A DNA stretch of 64,000 nt from Microbacterium dauci (GTDB lineage: Bacteria > Actinomycetota > Actinomycetes > Actinomycetales > Microbacteriaceae), in the NCBI RefSeq assembly GCF_030065535.1, contig NZ_JASJND010000008.1, positions 1 to 64,000 on the forward strand. The letters run 5' to 3'. The notes under the pieces are model-generated. The model did not search any database, was not told the origin of the DNA, and was given only the letters and a program-made list of their open reading frames with translations. The position numbers and the translations under genes are program-made. Numbering within the stretch: the first letter of the stretch is position 1; every line of letters begins with the position of its first letter. Of this stretch, positions 54,281-63,836 are shown in pieces.

Positions 54281-54287
54281 GCGTTCG

Positions 54288-55061
54288 TCACGGTTGGCAG
54301 ACGGGACACCAGAAGATGATCCGTTCGCTCGTCGCGCGGGCGCCGAGATCGTCCTTCCGGATGAGTGCGCCGCACCGGCGACACGGCTTGCCTTCGCGGC
54401 GGTAGACCCATGTCTGCTGCCCGGGTCGGGCGTCACCGGTGAAGGTGCGCCCCTGCCGGTCGCGGTTCGCCTGAATCATGCGCGCGCCGGTCTCGATCAG
54501 CCCGACGGTGTCGACATCTGCGGCGAGGGCAGTGGGACGGATGCCGCGCACGAACAGCAACTCGTTCGCGTACTCGTTGCCGAACCCGGCGACGTTGCGC
54601 TGGTCGAGGAGCGCGACGTGGATCGCGCGGTCGTCGGCTGCGACGCGGCGTGCGGCTTCGGCGGCATCCCATTCGGCCGACAGCGGGTCGGGCCCGAGAT
54701 GGCCGACGACCCGCGCCTCGTCGGCGGTGGGGAGCACCTCGACCATCGCGAGCTCGAACCCGACCGCGAGCGCGGGGGCCGTCCCGACGATCGCACGGGC
54801 CTGGAACGCGGGCGCGCGCCACTTCTGGCCGGGGCGGTAGACGTGCCAGCGACCCTCCATCTTGAGGTGGGAGTGCAGTGTGTGTTCGCCGATGCGCATG
54901 AGGAGGTGTTTGCCGGCGGGGACGACCTCGCGGACCGTCTCACCGCGCAGGTCGGCGACGGCACTGCGCGGCACCCGCACCTCGAATCGCGTCACCTCGC
55001 GCCCCGCGAGGCCCTCATGCAGGCGTCGCGCGGCCCGGAAGACGGTGTCGCCCTCAGGCAT
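54288..55061 (-). CDS. nei: Fpg/Nei family DNA glycosylase
   Basis: 257 residues. The mature start PEGDTVFRAARRL carries the catalytic Pro2 and Glu3 and is of the Nei rather than Fpg (PELPE) type. The helix-two-turn-helix has GFGNEYANELLF, and the C-terminal zinc finger reads CRRCG then WCPVC. Removes oxidised bases and cuts the abasic site. 59 bases after the lhr stop and on the same strand; the actinobacterial lhr-nei pairing suggests a shared repair role. Confidence 0.94.
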   Translation of the reverse strand: MPEGDTVFRAARRLHEGLAGREVTRFEVRVPRSAVADLRGETVREVVPAGKHLLMRIGEHTLHSHLKMEGRWHVYRPGQKWRAPAFQARAIVGTAPALAVGFELAMVEVLPTADEARVVGHLGPDPLSAEWDAAEAARRVAADDRAIHVALLDQRNVAGFGNEYANELLFVRGIRPTALAADVDTVGLIETGARMIQANRDRQGRTFTGDARPGQQTWVYRREGKPCRRCGALIRKDDLGARATSERIIFWCPVCQP

Positions 55062-55120
55062 CTGTCACCGCCTGATCGACGCGCTCCGCGAGCATGTCCG
55101 TCGCCCGGGCACGCGCGTGC

Positions 55121-58100
55121 TCAGGCACGCTGCGGCTCCCGAGACCCGCGCCGCAGCGTGAGGCCGCGCGGCGACTCGACGAACCCGGCATCGCGCAGCG
55201 CCCGCCCCGCCGGCGTCGTGTAGACGAAGGCGCCGCTCACCTGCTCGATCGTGAGGGTGTCGAGGCGTCGCGCTCGGGCCGTGTCGACGAGGTCCTTCGC
55301 GGCGGCCGACAGCACGTCCTCGTCGTCGGTGAACGCGAGCGCGGTGCGGCCGCCGCGCTCGAGATACAGCACGAGTGCGCCGTCTACGAGCACGACGAGT
55401 CCGCCCGCTTTGCGGCCCGGGCGGTGGTTCACGCCCTCGAGCGCCGGCCAGTTCAGCGCGGCGCCGTACGGATTGGCGGGATCGGTGGCCGCGAGGGTGC
55501 GTGCGTGCCGCGGCGCAGGCTCGGGCACCGACGCGAACTCGCGGATGCGGTCCACGGTCGCCGACGTCGCGAACTGCGCGGCGCCGAGCTTCTCGATGAA
55601 GTAGCCGCGGCGGCAGTGCCCGGCATCCTCGAACCCGGCGAGCACGCGGTAGGTCTGCGCGAAGCCGCCGGGGACGCCCTCGGCCTGCACCGAGCCGCGG
55701 GTGACGACGCCGTACCGCTCCAGCAGCAGGCTCGCTGTGGCGGTCGCGCGGAGCGCGGCGTCCGCTTCGGGTTCGGGGAGAAGCGACCAGCGGCCCCCCA
55801 CGAGCGGCGGACGCTGCGGTGCCGTGCGGCCGGCGGCGGCGAGCGGGGTGCCGCGGAACATGCGGGTGCGCGGTGTGCGGCGGGTGACGCGGTGCGCCTG
55901 CGATCCGCCGCCGAGGAGGCTCCGGATCGGGGCGAAGGTGTCGTTGGTGACGCGACCCGACCAGGCGAGATTCCACAGGGCCTCGACGACGGACTGCTCG
56001 TTCTCGGCACCCGAGAGACCGACGAGCTGCCCCGCGAAGTAGGCGCCGCCGGCGGCGAGGGCGTCGAGGAGGGACTGTTCGAACGCGGTCGGCTCGACGT
56101 CGGACACCTGCAGGGTGAGCGACGCCGTGTCGGCGGGGTGCAGCGCGACCCATCCGTCGCGACCCGGGAGCGAGCCGTGCCCCGACCAGAGCACCTCGCC
56201 GGTCGCCGTCAGTTCGTCGAGGAACGCGGGGGAGTAGTCGCGCACGCGCGCCGGCAGGATGAGTGACTCCCAGGCGCTCGCGGGCAGCGGCACGCCCGCG
56301 AGCTGCTCGATCACGGCGAGGACGCCGTCGATGCCCTCGAGTGGCCGCGTCAGGTGCTGCCATGCGGGGAGGAAGCGTGCGAGCGCCGTGGGTTCGACGG
56401 GCTCGACGCTGCCGCGGATCGCTGCGAGCGAGCGCATCCGAAGGCGCCGGAGCACCTCGCTATCGCACCACTCCAGGTCATCGGAGCGGGAGCCGTCCGA
56501 GGGGAGGAAGAAGCCGCTCGACAGGCGCCCCTGCGATTCGAGTCGCTGGAGCGTCTGGCGAGCGACCGCCGTGCCGACGCCGAGGCGCGTCGCGACGTCG
56601 GAGGTGCGGAACGGCCCGTGGCTGCGGGCGTGCCGTGCGACGAGGTCGGCGAGCGGATCGGCGACGGGCTCGAGAAACGCCGTCGGGATGCCGACGGGCA
56701 GTGCCGCGCCGAGTGCGTCGCGCAGGCGCCCTGCGTCCTCGATGGCAGCGACGCGCGAGACACCGCCGACGGTGACGCGGATCGCGCGTCGCGCGTCGAT
56801 CAGCGCCTCGAGGTGTCCTGCGGCGGTGGCTTCGGTCGCAGGCGGCGCCGGGGTCGCGGTGCCTTCCTCAGCTGATGCCGCGTTGTCATCGACCTCACCC
56901 TCGAGCCGTTCGGCGACCTCGGCGGCATCCAATGGTCCGAGCAGGCGGAGCAGGTCGGCGACGCCTTCGAGGCCGCGCACCCGCCGCGACGGATCGAGTC
57001 GCTGCACCTCGCGTTCGTACTGCGCGATGACCTCGGGGTCGAGGAGTTCGCGCATCTCGACCTTGCCGAGGAGTTCACTCAGCAGGGCCGGGTCGACCGA
57101 GAGCGCGGCGGCGCGGCGTTCGGCGAGCGGCGAGTCGCCCTCGTACATGAACGCGCCGACGTACCCGAAGAGCAGATCGCGCGCGTACGGTGACGGCGAG
57201 GTCGTCGTGGTCTCGACGAGGCGGACGCGGCGGTCGCCGATCGAGCGGGTGAGACGTAGGAGCGCGGGCAGGTCGTAGACGTCTTGGAGCACCTCGCGGA
57301 GCGTCTCGAGGATGATCGGGAAGGTCGGGTGCTCTTTCGCGACCTCGAGCAGCTGCGCCGACTTCTGCCGTTGCTGCCACAGCGGCGACCGCTTGTTCGG
57401 GTTGAGTCTCGGCAGCAGGAGCGCGCGGGCCGCGCACTCGCGGAAGCGCGAGGCGAAGAGCGCGGAGCCGCCGACTTCGTCGGTGACGATCTGCTCGAGC
57501 TCGTCGGGCTCGAACACGAAGAGCTCGGCGCCGGGTGGTTCGGCGTCGGTGTCGGGTACGCGGGCGATGATCCCGTCGTCGCTCGCGACCGCCGCGCCCT
57601 CGACCCCGAGGCGCTCCCGGATCCGTGCGTTGACGGCCAATGCCCACGGCGCGTGGACGTGCATGCCGTACGGGGAATGCAGGATGACGCGCCAGTCGCC
57701 GACCTCGTCGCGCGAGCGTTCGACGGTCAGGGTCTTGTCGGTCGGCAGGCTGCCGGTCGCCTCGCGCTGTTCGCCGAGATACGCGAGCAGGTTGCCGATC
57801 GCGTTGTCGTCGAGTCCGGATTCGCGGAGCCGTTCGACGGCCTTCTCGGGCTTCGCCCCCGACAGCTCACGCGAGAACTTGCCGAGCGCCTCACCCAGCT
57901 CTGCCGGACGGCCGAGGCCGTCGCCGTGCCAGAACGGGAGCTTGCCGGGCTGCCCGTAGGCGGGCAGCACGTTGACGCGGTCGTGCGTGATCTCGACGAT
58001 GCGCCAGCTCGTCGTACCGAGCGTGAAGACATCGCCCACGCGCGACTCGTAGACCATCTCCTCGTCGAGTTCACCGACGCGGGCGTTGCGGGTCTCGCCC

Positions 58101-59824
58101 GAGATGAAGACGCCGAACAGGCCGCGGTCGGGGATCGTGCCACCACTCGTGACCGCGACGCGCTGCGCGCCGGGGCGGCCGGTGACGGTCCCGGCATCCC
58201 GATCCCACACCACTCGCGGGCGGAGTTCGGCGAAAGCGTCGGAGGGGTATCGGCCCGCGAGCAGGTCGAGGGTCGCTTCGAAGGCGGAGCGCGGCAGGGT
58301 GCGGAACGGTGCGGAGCGCTTGACCGTCTCGAACCAGCCCTCGACGTCGAGGGTGTCGACGGCCGAGGCCGCGATGGTCTGCTGCGCGAGGATGTCGAGC
58401 GGGTTCTGCGGCACGGCGATCGCTTCGATCTGCCCGGCGAGCATCCGCTCGGTGACGACCGCGGTGTGCAGGACGTCGCCGCGGTGCTTCGGGAACAGGG
58501 CGGCGCGGCTGACCTCGCCGACCTGGTGGCCTGCTCGTCCGACGCGCTGGAGCCCGGATGCCGCCGACGGCGGGGCTTCGACCTGGATGACGAGGTCGAC
58601 GGCGCCCATGTCGATGCCGAGCTCGAGGCTGCTCGTCGCGACGACGCAGCGGAGGACGCCCGACTTCAGTTCGTCCTCGACCTGTGCGCGCTGCTCCTTC
58701 GACACCGACCCGTGGTGCGCTTTCGCGAGGATCGCCTCGACGCCCGACGAGGTTCCGGCCTGCGCCATCGTGTGTGCGGGTACGGTCTGCTCCGGTACAT
58801 CGACGCCGACCCGTTCGGCGTAGATCTCGTTCAGCCGCCCGGTGAGCCGCTCGGCCAGGCGACGCGAATTCGAGAACACGATCGTGGAGCGGTGCGCGAG
58901 GATCCGGTCGACGATCGCCTCTTCGACGTGCGGCCAGACCGACCCGGTCATCTCGGTCGACTGCGGCGGCGTGTACCAGTCGCCGTCACCGTCGTCGTCC
59001 TCCTCCGCTGCCGGCTCCTCTTCGGGCGCACCCGGCGGGGGCGGGGGATTGGTCATGTCGTCCATCGGCACGACGACCGACAGGTCGAACGCCTTGCTCG
59101 CCTTCGGCGCGACGATCTCGACCGGCGCCGCGCCGCCCAGGAACCGGGCGACCTCGTCGATCGGCCGGACCGTCGCCGAAAGCCCGATGCGCTGCGCCGG
59201 TGTCTCCAGCAGCGCATCGAGGCGCTCGAGGCTGACCGCCAGATGCGCGCCGCGCTTCGTCGCGGCGACCGCGTGCACCTCGTCGACGATGACGGTGTGG
59301 ATGCCGCGCAGCGTTTCGGAGGCCTGCGACGTGAGCATCAGGTACAGCGACTCGGGCGTCGTGATGAGGATGTCCGGCGGGTCGGCGACGAGCTTGCGCC
59401 GGTCGGCGGAGGGGGTGTCGCCCGAACGGACGCCGACGGTGATGTCGGGCACGGGCAGCCCGAGCCGGCGGGCGGACTGTCCGATACCGACGAGCGGGGA
59501 ACGGAGGTTCCGCTCGACGTCGACGCCGAGCGCCTTGAGCGGCGAGATGTAGAGGACGCGGGTGCGCGGGCCGGCGGCATCCGATCGCTGCTTTTTGGCG
59601 TTTGCGGGAGGTGCGGGCTCGGCGCTGCGGTCGTGGAAGATGCGGTCGAGCGCCCAGAGGAAGGCCGACAGGGTCTTGCCGGAGCCGGTGGGCGCGACCA
59701 CGAGTGCGTGCTTGCCGGCCGAGATCGTCTGCCAGGCGCCGGCCTGCGCGTTCGTCGGTGCCGCGAAGGCGCTACGGAACCAGTCCTGCGTCGCAGGACC
59801 GAACCGCTCGAGCACGTCCGACAT
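55121..59824 (-). CDS. lhr: Large DEAD/H helicase Lhr
   Basis: 1567 residues. Superfamily 2 helicase: Q-motif region PTNAQAGAWQ, Walker A APTGSGKT (about 44-51), DEVH box, SATVRP, a second RecA domain with LQRVGRAGHQVG, then the Lhr-specific winged-helix and beta-barrel domains and a long C-terminal extension. An acidic insert (EEEPAAEEDDDGDGD) lies in the first helicase lobe. M. smegmatis Lhr is a 3'-5' DNA translocase and RNA:DNA helicase of similar length. Start at 59824 (MSDVLERFGPATQDWF). Upstream of nei, likely in the same transcript. Confidence 0.95.
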   Translation of the reverse strand: MSDVLERFGPATQDWFRSAFAAPTNAQAGAWQTISAGKHALVVAPTGSGKTLSAFLWALDRIFHDRSAEPAPPANAKKQRSDAAGPRTRVLYISPLKALGVDVERNLRSPLVGIGQSARRLGLPVPDITVGVRSGDTPSADRRKLVADPPDILITTPESLYLMLTSQASETLRGIHTVIVDEVHAVAATKRGAHLAVSLERLDALLETPAQRIGLSATVRPIDEVARFLGGAAPVEIVAPKASKAFDLSVVVPMDDMTNPPPPPGAPEEEPAAEEDDDGDGDWYTPPQSTEMTGSVWPHVEEAIVDRILAHRSTIVFSNSRRLAERLTGRLNEIYAERVGVDVPEQTVPAHTMAQAGTSSGVEAILAKAHHGSVSKEQRAQVEDELKSGVLRCVVATSSLELGIDMGAVDLVIQVEAPPSAASGLQRVGRAGHQVGEVSRAALFPKHRGDVLHTAVVTERMLAGQIEAIAVPQNPLDILAQQTIAASAVDTLDVEGWFETVKRSAPFRTLPRSAFEATLDLLAGRYPSDAFAELRPRVVWDRDAGTVTGRPGAQRVAVTSGGTIPDRGLFGVFISGETRNARVGELDEEMVYESRVGDVFTLGTTSWRIVEITHDRVNVLPAYGQPGKLPFWHGDGLGRPAELGEALGKFSRELSGAKPEKAVERLRESGLDDNAIGNLLAYLGEQREATGSLPTDKTLTVERSRDEVGDWRVILHSPYGMHVHAPWALAVNARIRERLGVEGAAVASDDGIIARVPDTDAEPPGAELFVFEPDELEQIVTDEVGGSALFASRFRECAARALLLPRLNPNKRSPLWQQRQKSAQLLEVAKEHPTFPIILETLREVLQDVYDLPALLRLTRSIGDRRVRLVETTTTSPSPYARDLLFGYVGAFMYEGDSPLAERRAAALSVDPALLSELLGKVEMRELLDPEVIAQYEREVQRLDPSRRVRGLEGVADLLRLLGPLDAAEVAERLEGEVDDNAASAEEGTATPAPPATEATAAGHLEALIDARRAIRVTVGGVSRVAAIEDAGRLRDALGAALPVGIPTAFLEPVADPLADLVARHARSHGPFRTSDVATRLGVGTAVARQTLQRLESQGRLSSGFFLPSDGSRSDDLEWCDSEVLRRLRMRSLAAIRGSVEPVEPTALARFLPAWQHLTRPLEGIDGVLAVIEQLAGVPLPASAWESLILPARVRDYSPAFLDELTATGEVLWSGHGSLPGRDGWVALHPADTASLTLQVSDVEPTAFEQSLLDALAAGGAYFAGQLVGLSGAENEQSVVEALWNLAWSGRVTNDTFAPIRSLLGGGSQAHRVTRRTPRTRMFRGTPLAAAGRTAPQRPPLVGGRWSLLPEPEADAALRATATASLLLERYGVVTRGSVQAEGVPGGFAQTYRVLAGFEDAGHCRRGYFIEKLGAAQFATSATVDRIREFASVPEPAPRHARTLAATDPANPYGAALNWPALEGVNHRPGRKAGGLVVLVDGALVLYLERGGRTALAFTDDEDVLSAAAKDLVDTARARRLDTLTIEQVSGAFVYTTPAGRALRDAGFVESPRGLTLRRGSREPQRA

Positions 59825-59955
59825 CACCCCATCTTCGCGCGGACCTCCGACATCGCGGCGGGGGTTGCGCTCTGCGCTGGGAGCGCGGAACGGTTCGATA
59901 CGAAGTCGTGACCCTCGACGCGTGATGGATGCGCGCGGACGCATGCGGTCTCTCT

Positions 59956-59961
59956 TACTGT
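59956..59961 (+). promoter_or_regulatory. -10 box of a leaderless promoter (propeller protein)
   Basis: TACTGT, 6 bases before the ATG at 59968; no ribosome site between. Confidence 0.5.
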
Positions 59962-59967
59962 TCGAGC

Positions 59968-61467
59968 ATGCATGCACTGGGGGACAACGACGCGGCATCA
60001 CCGAAGGCACCGAGATCGCGTCTGCCGTGGATCGTCGCGGGAGGCGTCGGTGCCGTCGCGCTCGCGGCCGGCGTGGCCATCGCGTTGCCACAGCTGTTGC
60101 CGGGCACACCGACCGCGGCCGAAACGCCGACCGAGACGCCGACGAGTGTCGCCCCGTCTCCCACCCCGTCGGACGATCCCACCCCGGCACCTGTGACCTG
60201 CGACCCATCGACCGCTGCGCGCATTCCCTCCTACGAACTCGATCTTTCGGCCACGGGTGAGTTGACGCGGCAGACCGTCGTCGAGTTCGAGGCAGAGGCG
60301 CCGTCGTGGGGCGACCCCGGCAACAACGCCGAGCCGTTGGGCGAGGACCTCGTGGCGATCGTGGCCTCGGCCGGAGACGACGACGCGAGGCGGACGAACC
60401 TCGCCGTCATCGACGGCGGATCCGGCGAGCACAGGTGGGACATCACCGTCGACGGTGGGCTCTTCATCGTCGGGACACCGCTCTCCAGCGGCGTCTCCGA
60501 CAGGCTGCTCGTCAACCATGTGATCGATGGCGAGTACCGCCTCGTCGCACTCGCACTGGACGACGGTGGCGAGCTCGCGGAGCGACCGGCGACGGGATGG
60601 GTGTCTTCGGTCGTGGGTCACGCCCCCCAAGGCTGGACCGCGTGGGACGTGGCCTCCCAAGCGCCGGGCGCGTATGTCCTCAGAGACGACGACACCGTGA
60701 CGCGCCTCGACCCAGATTCCCTCGAGCCCGAATGGACGATCGACGCGAACGCGATCGACGCGCAGCGGTACGAAGGCAATCACTTCATCGCTCAGCACTT
60801 CGACGAGACGGTGTTCGTCAGTGGTCACCCGTTCGACGCGGAATCCGGTGAAGCGCTCGACTGGTTCCGAGAGGGTGACTTCATCGCAGCAGCGGGTGTC
60901 GTCCTGCACCACGAGTATCGCTTCGATCGCTACGACAGCTACCCCCTGTCTGCGATCGACCCGCGGACCGGGGAGCTCTGCTGGACGGTCGAGGTGCTCG
61001 ACGTCGCCGGGGACGACGAGTCACTGTGGGTCATCGGCGTCGACCGTGACGTGCTCAGGCTGGACCCCATCTCGGGTGAGGTCGTCGAACAGCGCGGCAC
61101 GATCGAGTCGATCGAGCTCGAGGCGGACGAGGCTGAGTCCTTCAGCCTGTCGCTCGTGGGCGCTACCGTCGTCACGCAGGTTCAGCCCTTGGGTGGGATG
61201 GAACCCGGAGCGACCGCTGTATGGACTTCGGCCGGGCCGTTGTCGCTTCCGATCGATGACTACGCTGCGTTCAATGCCTCATCCGGTGACCAGCTCATCG
61301 TCCAGGTCGGGTCGACCGTCGACACCCCCGCCCGTCTCGTGGCGTACGCCCTCGACGGCTCGACGGCGTGGGACGTCGAGATCGGCGATCTCACCGTCGA
61401 TAGCGGCCTCATCACGGAGGCACGGGTCACCGATCCCGGCATCATCCAGGTCGACATCCTCCGCTGA
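59968..61467 (+). CDS. Membrane-anchored PQQ-type beta-propeller-like protein, function unknown
   Basis: 499 residues. A membrane helix at about 20-43 follows a short cytosolic start; a Pro/Thr-rich linker (PTETPTSVAPSPTPSDDPTP) leads to an outer domain with repeated units like VIDGGSGEHRWDITVDG, LDPDSLEPEWTIDA and IDPRTGELCWTVEVLD. These recall PQQ/YWTD-type propeller blades without cofactor motifs. No function can be assigned. The gene uses more A/T-ending codons than its neighbours and lacks the GGATGCC heptamer common elsewhere, so it may have been acquired. ATG at 59968 set by TACTGT 6 bases before it. Confidence 0.7.
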   Translation: MHALGDNDAASPKAPRSRLPWIVAGGVGAVALAAGVAIALPQLLPGTPTAAETPTETPTSVAPSPTPSDDPTPAPVTCDPSTAARIPSYELDLSATGELTRQTVVEFEAEAPSWGDPGNNAEPLGEDLVAIVASAGDDDARRTNLAVIDGGSGEHRWDITVDGGLFIVGTPLSSGVSDRLLVNHVIDGEYRLVALALDDGGELAERPATGWVSSVVGHAPQGWTAWDVASQAPGAYVLRDDDTVTRLDPDSLEPEWTIDANAIDAQRYEGNHFIAQHFDETVFVSGHPFDAESGEALDWFREGDFIAAAGVVLHHEYRFDRYDSYPLSAIDPRTGELCWTVEVLDVAGDDESLWVIGVDRDVLRLDPISGEVVEQRGTIESIELEADEAESFSLSLVGATVVTQVQPLGGMEPGATAVWTSAGPLSLPIDDYAAFNASSGDQLIVQVGSTVDTPARLVAYALDGSTAWDVEIGDLTVDSGLITEARVTDPGIIQVDILR

Positions 61468-61490
61468 CGCACCTCAGCGCCGGGCTCCCC

Positions 61491-61505
61491 CTCGGTCATC
61501 ACCCC
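61491..61505 (+). repeat. 15-bp direct repeat, left copy
   Basis: CTCGGTCATCACCCC, identical to 62043-62057, which is the end of the ABC-F gene. Similarity continues beyond the exact copy. The pair brackets the small membrane protein gene. Confidence 0.75.
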
Positions 61506-61533
61506 ATTCCGAAGCGTGAGCGTGAGGTCGTTC

Positions 61534-62004
61534 TCAGGGTCGCCTTCCGAACCGCGCGATCACCCACGACCGCAGGCGGAGCGCGCACGCGGTCAGCAGC
61601 GCCGCGGTCGCGCATGCCAGCGCGACCGCGGGGAGATCCCAGTTACCGGTGTCCTCGATCCGGGCGGCCAACGTCCACCCCGACGCGCTTCCGAGCGCGA
61701 GCGTCATCGCGACGCCGATCAGGGCGTCGCGGGCCGCTGTCGTCGGCTCAGATCGCAGCTCGTCGTCGATGACGCCCCTCGCCCACTCGGCCGCGGAACC
61801 GAACGCGTGCTCGGCACGGACGCCCGCGACGGCGAGCGGCGCGAGGAGCAGGCGCAGGCGCGCGCTGGCTTGCGCGTCCGGCATCCCGTCCATCATCAAC
61901 AACGACCCAGCGGTCGCGGCCCACATGCCGTCAGCCGAATCGCCCCGCACCGCAGTGAATGCGGCCGCCACCGCGCTGAGATCGCCTGCATCGTTCGTCG
62001 TCAT
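61534..62004 (-). CDS. Small membrane protein of unknown function
   Basis: 156 residues. A soluble Met/Ala-rich N-terminal half (DLSAVAAAFTAVRGDSADGMWA) is followed by two membrane helices at about 95-118 and 128-150 and a basic end (RLRSWVIARFGRRP). No family recognised. ATG at 62004 preceded by a G-rich stretch; TACGGT further upstream may be its -10. It lies 32 bases downstream of the ABC-F gene, between direct repeats derived from that gene's end, so it may be a later insertion. Confidence 0.6.
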   Translation of the reverse strand: MTTNDAGDLSAVAAAFTAVRGDSADGMWAATAGSLLMMDGMPDAQASARLRLLLAPLAVAGVRAEHAFGSAAEWARGVIDDELRSEPTTAARDALIGVAMTLALGSASGWTLAARIEDTGNWDLPAVALACATAALLTACALRLRSWVIARFGRRP

Positions 62005-62036
62005 CCCTGCCCCCAAAGAGCACCGTATCGCTCGGA

Positions 62037-63722
62037 CTACATCTCGGTCATCACCCCGTCCCGCAGCTCGAGGGTGAGGGCAGGGTCGATGCGCTCGAGG
62101 AAGCCGTCGTCGTGGCTGACGACGAGCACCGCGCCGCGATAGGCGCCGACGGCGGCGACGAGCTGGTCGATCGTGTCGAGATCGAGGTTGTTCGTCGGCT
62201 CGTCGAGCACCAGCAGGTGCGGCGCCGGCTCGGCCAGCAGCACCCGCGCCAGCGCGACGCGGAACCGCTCGCCGCCCGACAGCGCCGACACCGGCCGCAG
62301 CACGGTGTCGCCCCGCACCAGGAACCGCGCGAGGCGGTTCCGCAGCTCGACATCGCCGACGCCCGGCGCAGCCGTGCGGATGTTCTCGAGCACGGATGCC
62401 GCCTCGTCGAGCCCGTCCACCCGCTGCGAGAGGTAGCCCACGCGGTCGGTATGCGCGGTCGCGTGTGCACAACGTCTCCATTCCGCTGCGGAATCGTCGG
62501 ATTCGGCGGTTTCCGGCCTCGCATCGCCCGGATTGGCGTCGTTGTGCACGGCGGCCTCCGCTGACCCCGCTGACGCCGACGCGACGAGCCGCTCCAGCAG
62601 CGTCGTCTTCCCGGCGCCGTTCGGGCCGATCAGCGCGACCCGCTCCGGACCCTGCAGCACCCACGAGCGCTCGCCGTCGCCGATCGTCGCGATGCGGCGG
62701 CCCGACCCGACGCGGGGGTCGGGCAGGTCGATGCGCACCGAGGCGTCGTCACGCACGCGGCGACCGGCGAGGTCGGCCGCGGCGCGCGCGGCATCCACCT
62801 TCTCGTTCGCCTCGACGCGAAGGCGCCCGGCCGTGACCTGCGCGGCGCGCTTCTTCGCGCCGAGCACAATGCGCGGCGCACTGCGCTCGGCGGCCGCCTT
62901 CTTGCCCATCGCGCTCCGTGTCGCGATCGCGGATTCGACCTGCTGCCGATCGCGCTTCTCGCGCCGCACCGCCTGCCGCGCCGCGGTCTCGGCCTGCTGC
63001 GCCGCGGCCTGCTCGGTGTCGAGCCACGCCTTCCACTCCGCGTACGGCCCGCCGAACACCGACAGCTCGTGGTCGTAGAGCTCCGCAGTGTCGTCGAGCT
63101 GGTCGAGCAGCGTGGTGTCGTGACTGACCACGATAAGCGTGCCGCGCCACGTGCGGACCAGCTCGTGCACGCGGCGGCGGGCGTCACGGTCGAGGTTGTT
63201 CGTCGGTTCGTCGAGCAGCGCGATGTCGGCGCCGCGCAGGCGCAGTCCCACGAGCCCCGCGATGACGGCTTCTCCACCGGAGAGCTCGCCGACGCGGCGG
63301 TCGAGCGCGCCCGCGGGCAGGCCGACCTCGTCGAGCGCCGCGACGGCGCGCGCCTCGACGTCCCAGTCGTCGCCGATCGTGTCGAAGTGGCGTTCGTCGA
63401 CGTCGCCGCGCTCGACCGCCCGGACCGCATCGAGCGCACCGGCGATGCCGAGCACGTCGGCGACACGACGGCCGGTGTCGAGCGTCAGCCGCTGCGGCAG
63501 GACGTCGACCCGCCCGAACCTGCTGATGGTGCCGGATGCCGGTTCGAGGGCACCCGCGATGAGTCGCAGCAGGGTCGTCTTGCCGGAGCCGTTGCGGCCG
63601 ACGAGGCCGGTGCGGCCGGTGCCGAACGCGCCCGACACGTCGCGGAGCGCGGCGGTGCCGTCGGGCCAGGAGAAGGTCACGCCGTCGAGCGTGACGGCAG
63701 AGGTGAGTGTGGTGCTGGGCAT
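62037..63722 (-). CDS. ABC-F family ATPase (ribosome-associated type)
   Basis: 561 residues, two ABC domains and no membrane part. Domain 1: GRNGSGKTT (42-50), LSGGE (147-151), [11 protein letters not shown]. Domain 2: GPNGAGKTT (366-374), LSGGE (481-485), [11 protein letters not shown] basic interdomain linker (about 235-330, [20 protein letters not shown]) reaches toward the peptidyl-transferase centre in ABC-F proteins. Members either tune translation or protect ribosomes from antibiotics; which applies is not clear. Residues 392-420 are an insert encoded by an inverted-repeat element and use rare codons (AGA, TGT). Start at 63722 with AGGGAGG upstream. The long structured leader suggests inducible control. 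Confidence 0.88.
   Translation of the reverse strand: MPSTTLTSAVTLDGVTFSWPDGTAALRDVSGAFGTGRTGLVGRNGSGKTTLLRLIAGALEPASGTISRFGRVDVLPQRLTLDTGRRVADVLGIAGALDAVRAVERGDVDERHFDTIGDDWDVEARAVAALDEVGLPAGALDRRVGELSGGEAVIAGLVGLRLRGADIALLDEPTNNLDRDARRRVHELVRTWRGTLIVVSHDTTLLDQLDDTAELYDHELSVFGGPYAEWKAWLDTEQAAAQQAETAARQAVRREKRDRQQVESAIATRSAMGKKAAAERSAPRIVLGAKKRAAQVTAGRLRVEANEKVDAARAAADLAGRRVRDDASVRIDLPDPRVGSGRRIATIGDGERSWVLQGPERVALIGPNGAGKTTLLERLVASASAGSAEAAVHNDANPGDARPETAESDDSAAEWRRCAHATAHTDRVGYLSQRVDGLDEAASVLENIRTAAPGVGDVELRNRLARFLVRGDTVLRPVSALSGGERFRVALARVLLAEPAPHLLVLDEPTNNLDLDTIDQLVAAVGAYRGAVLVVSHDDGFLERIDPALTLELRDGVMTEM
62043..62057 (+). repeat. 15-bp direct repeat, right copy (end of the ABC-F gene)
   Basis: CTCGGTCATCACCCC within the last codons of the ABC-F gene; it matches 61491-61505 exactly. 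Confidence 0.75.
62465..62549. repeat. 85-bp element with 10-bp terminal inverted repeats inside the ABC-F gene
   Basis: Bounded by GTGCACAACG and its exact complement CGTTGTGCAC. Inside is a second perfect hairpin, ATTCCGC-T-GCGGAAT (62480-62494). It encodes residues 392-420 in frame, between the Walker A and the signature of the second ABC domain, a stretch that is shorter in typical ABC-F proteins. Codon use differs from the rest of the gene. Confidence 0.65.
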
Positions 63723-63836
63723 GAGCGCCTCCCTGTCATCGGGATGCGCGGACGCGTGCGTGATCCGGTCCGGTCCGCAGCGATCGGGTGCGGCCGGGCA
63801 GCGGCATCCGGAAAGGAACACCACTGCGGTGGAGGC

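Noticed and set aside
62465..62549. DnaA boxes (TTGTGCACA resembles TTGTCCACA) or an origin
   Set aside because: Only two imperfect copies, inside a coding gene, with no AT-rich region or dnaA/dnaN genes nearby.
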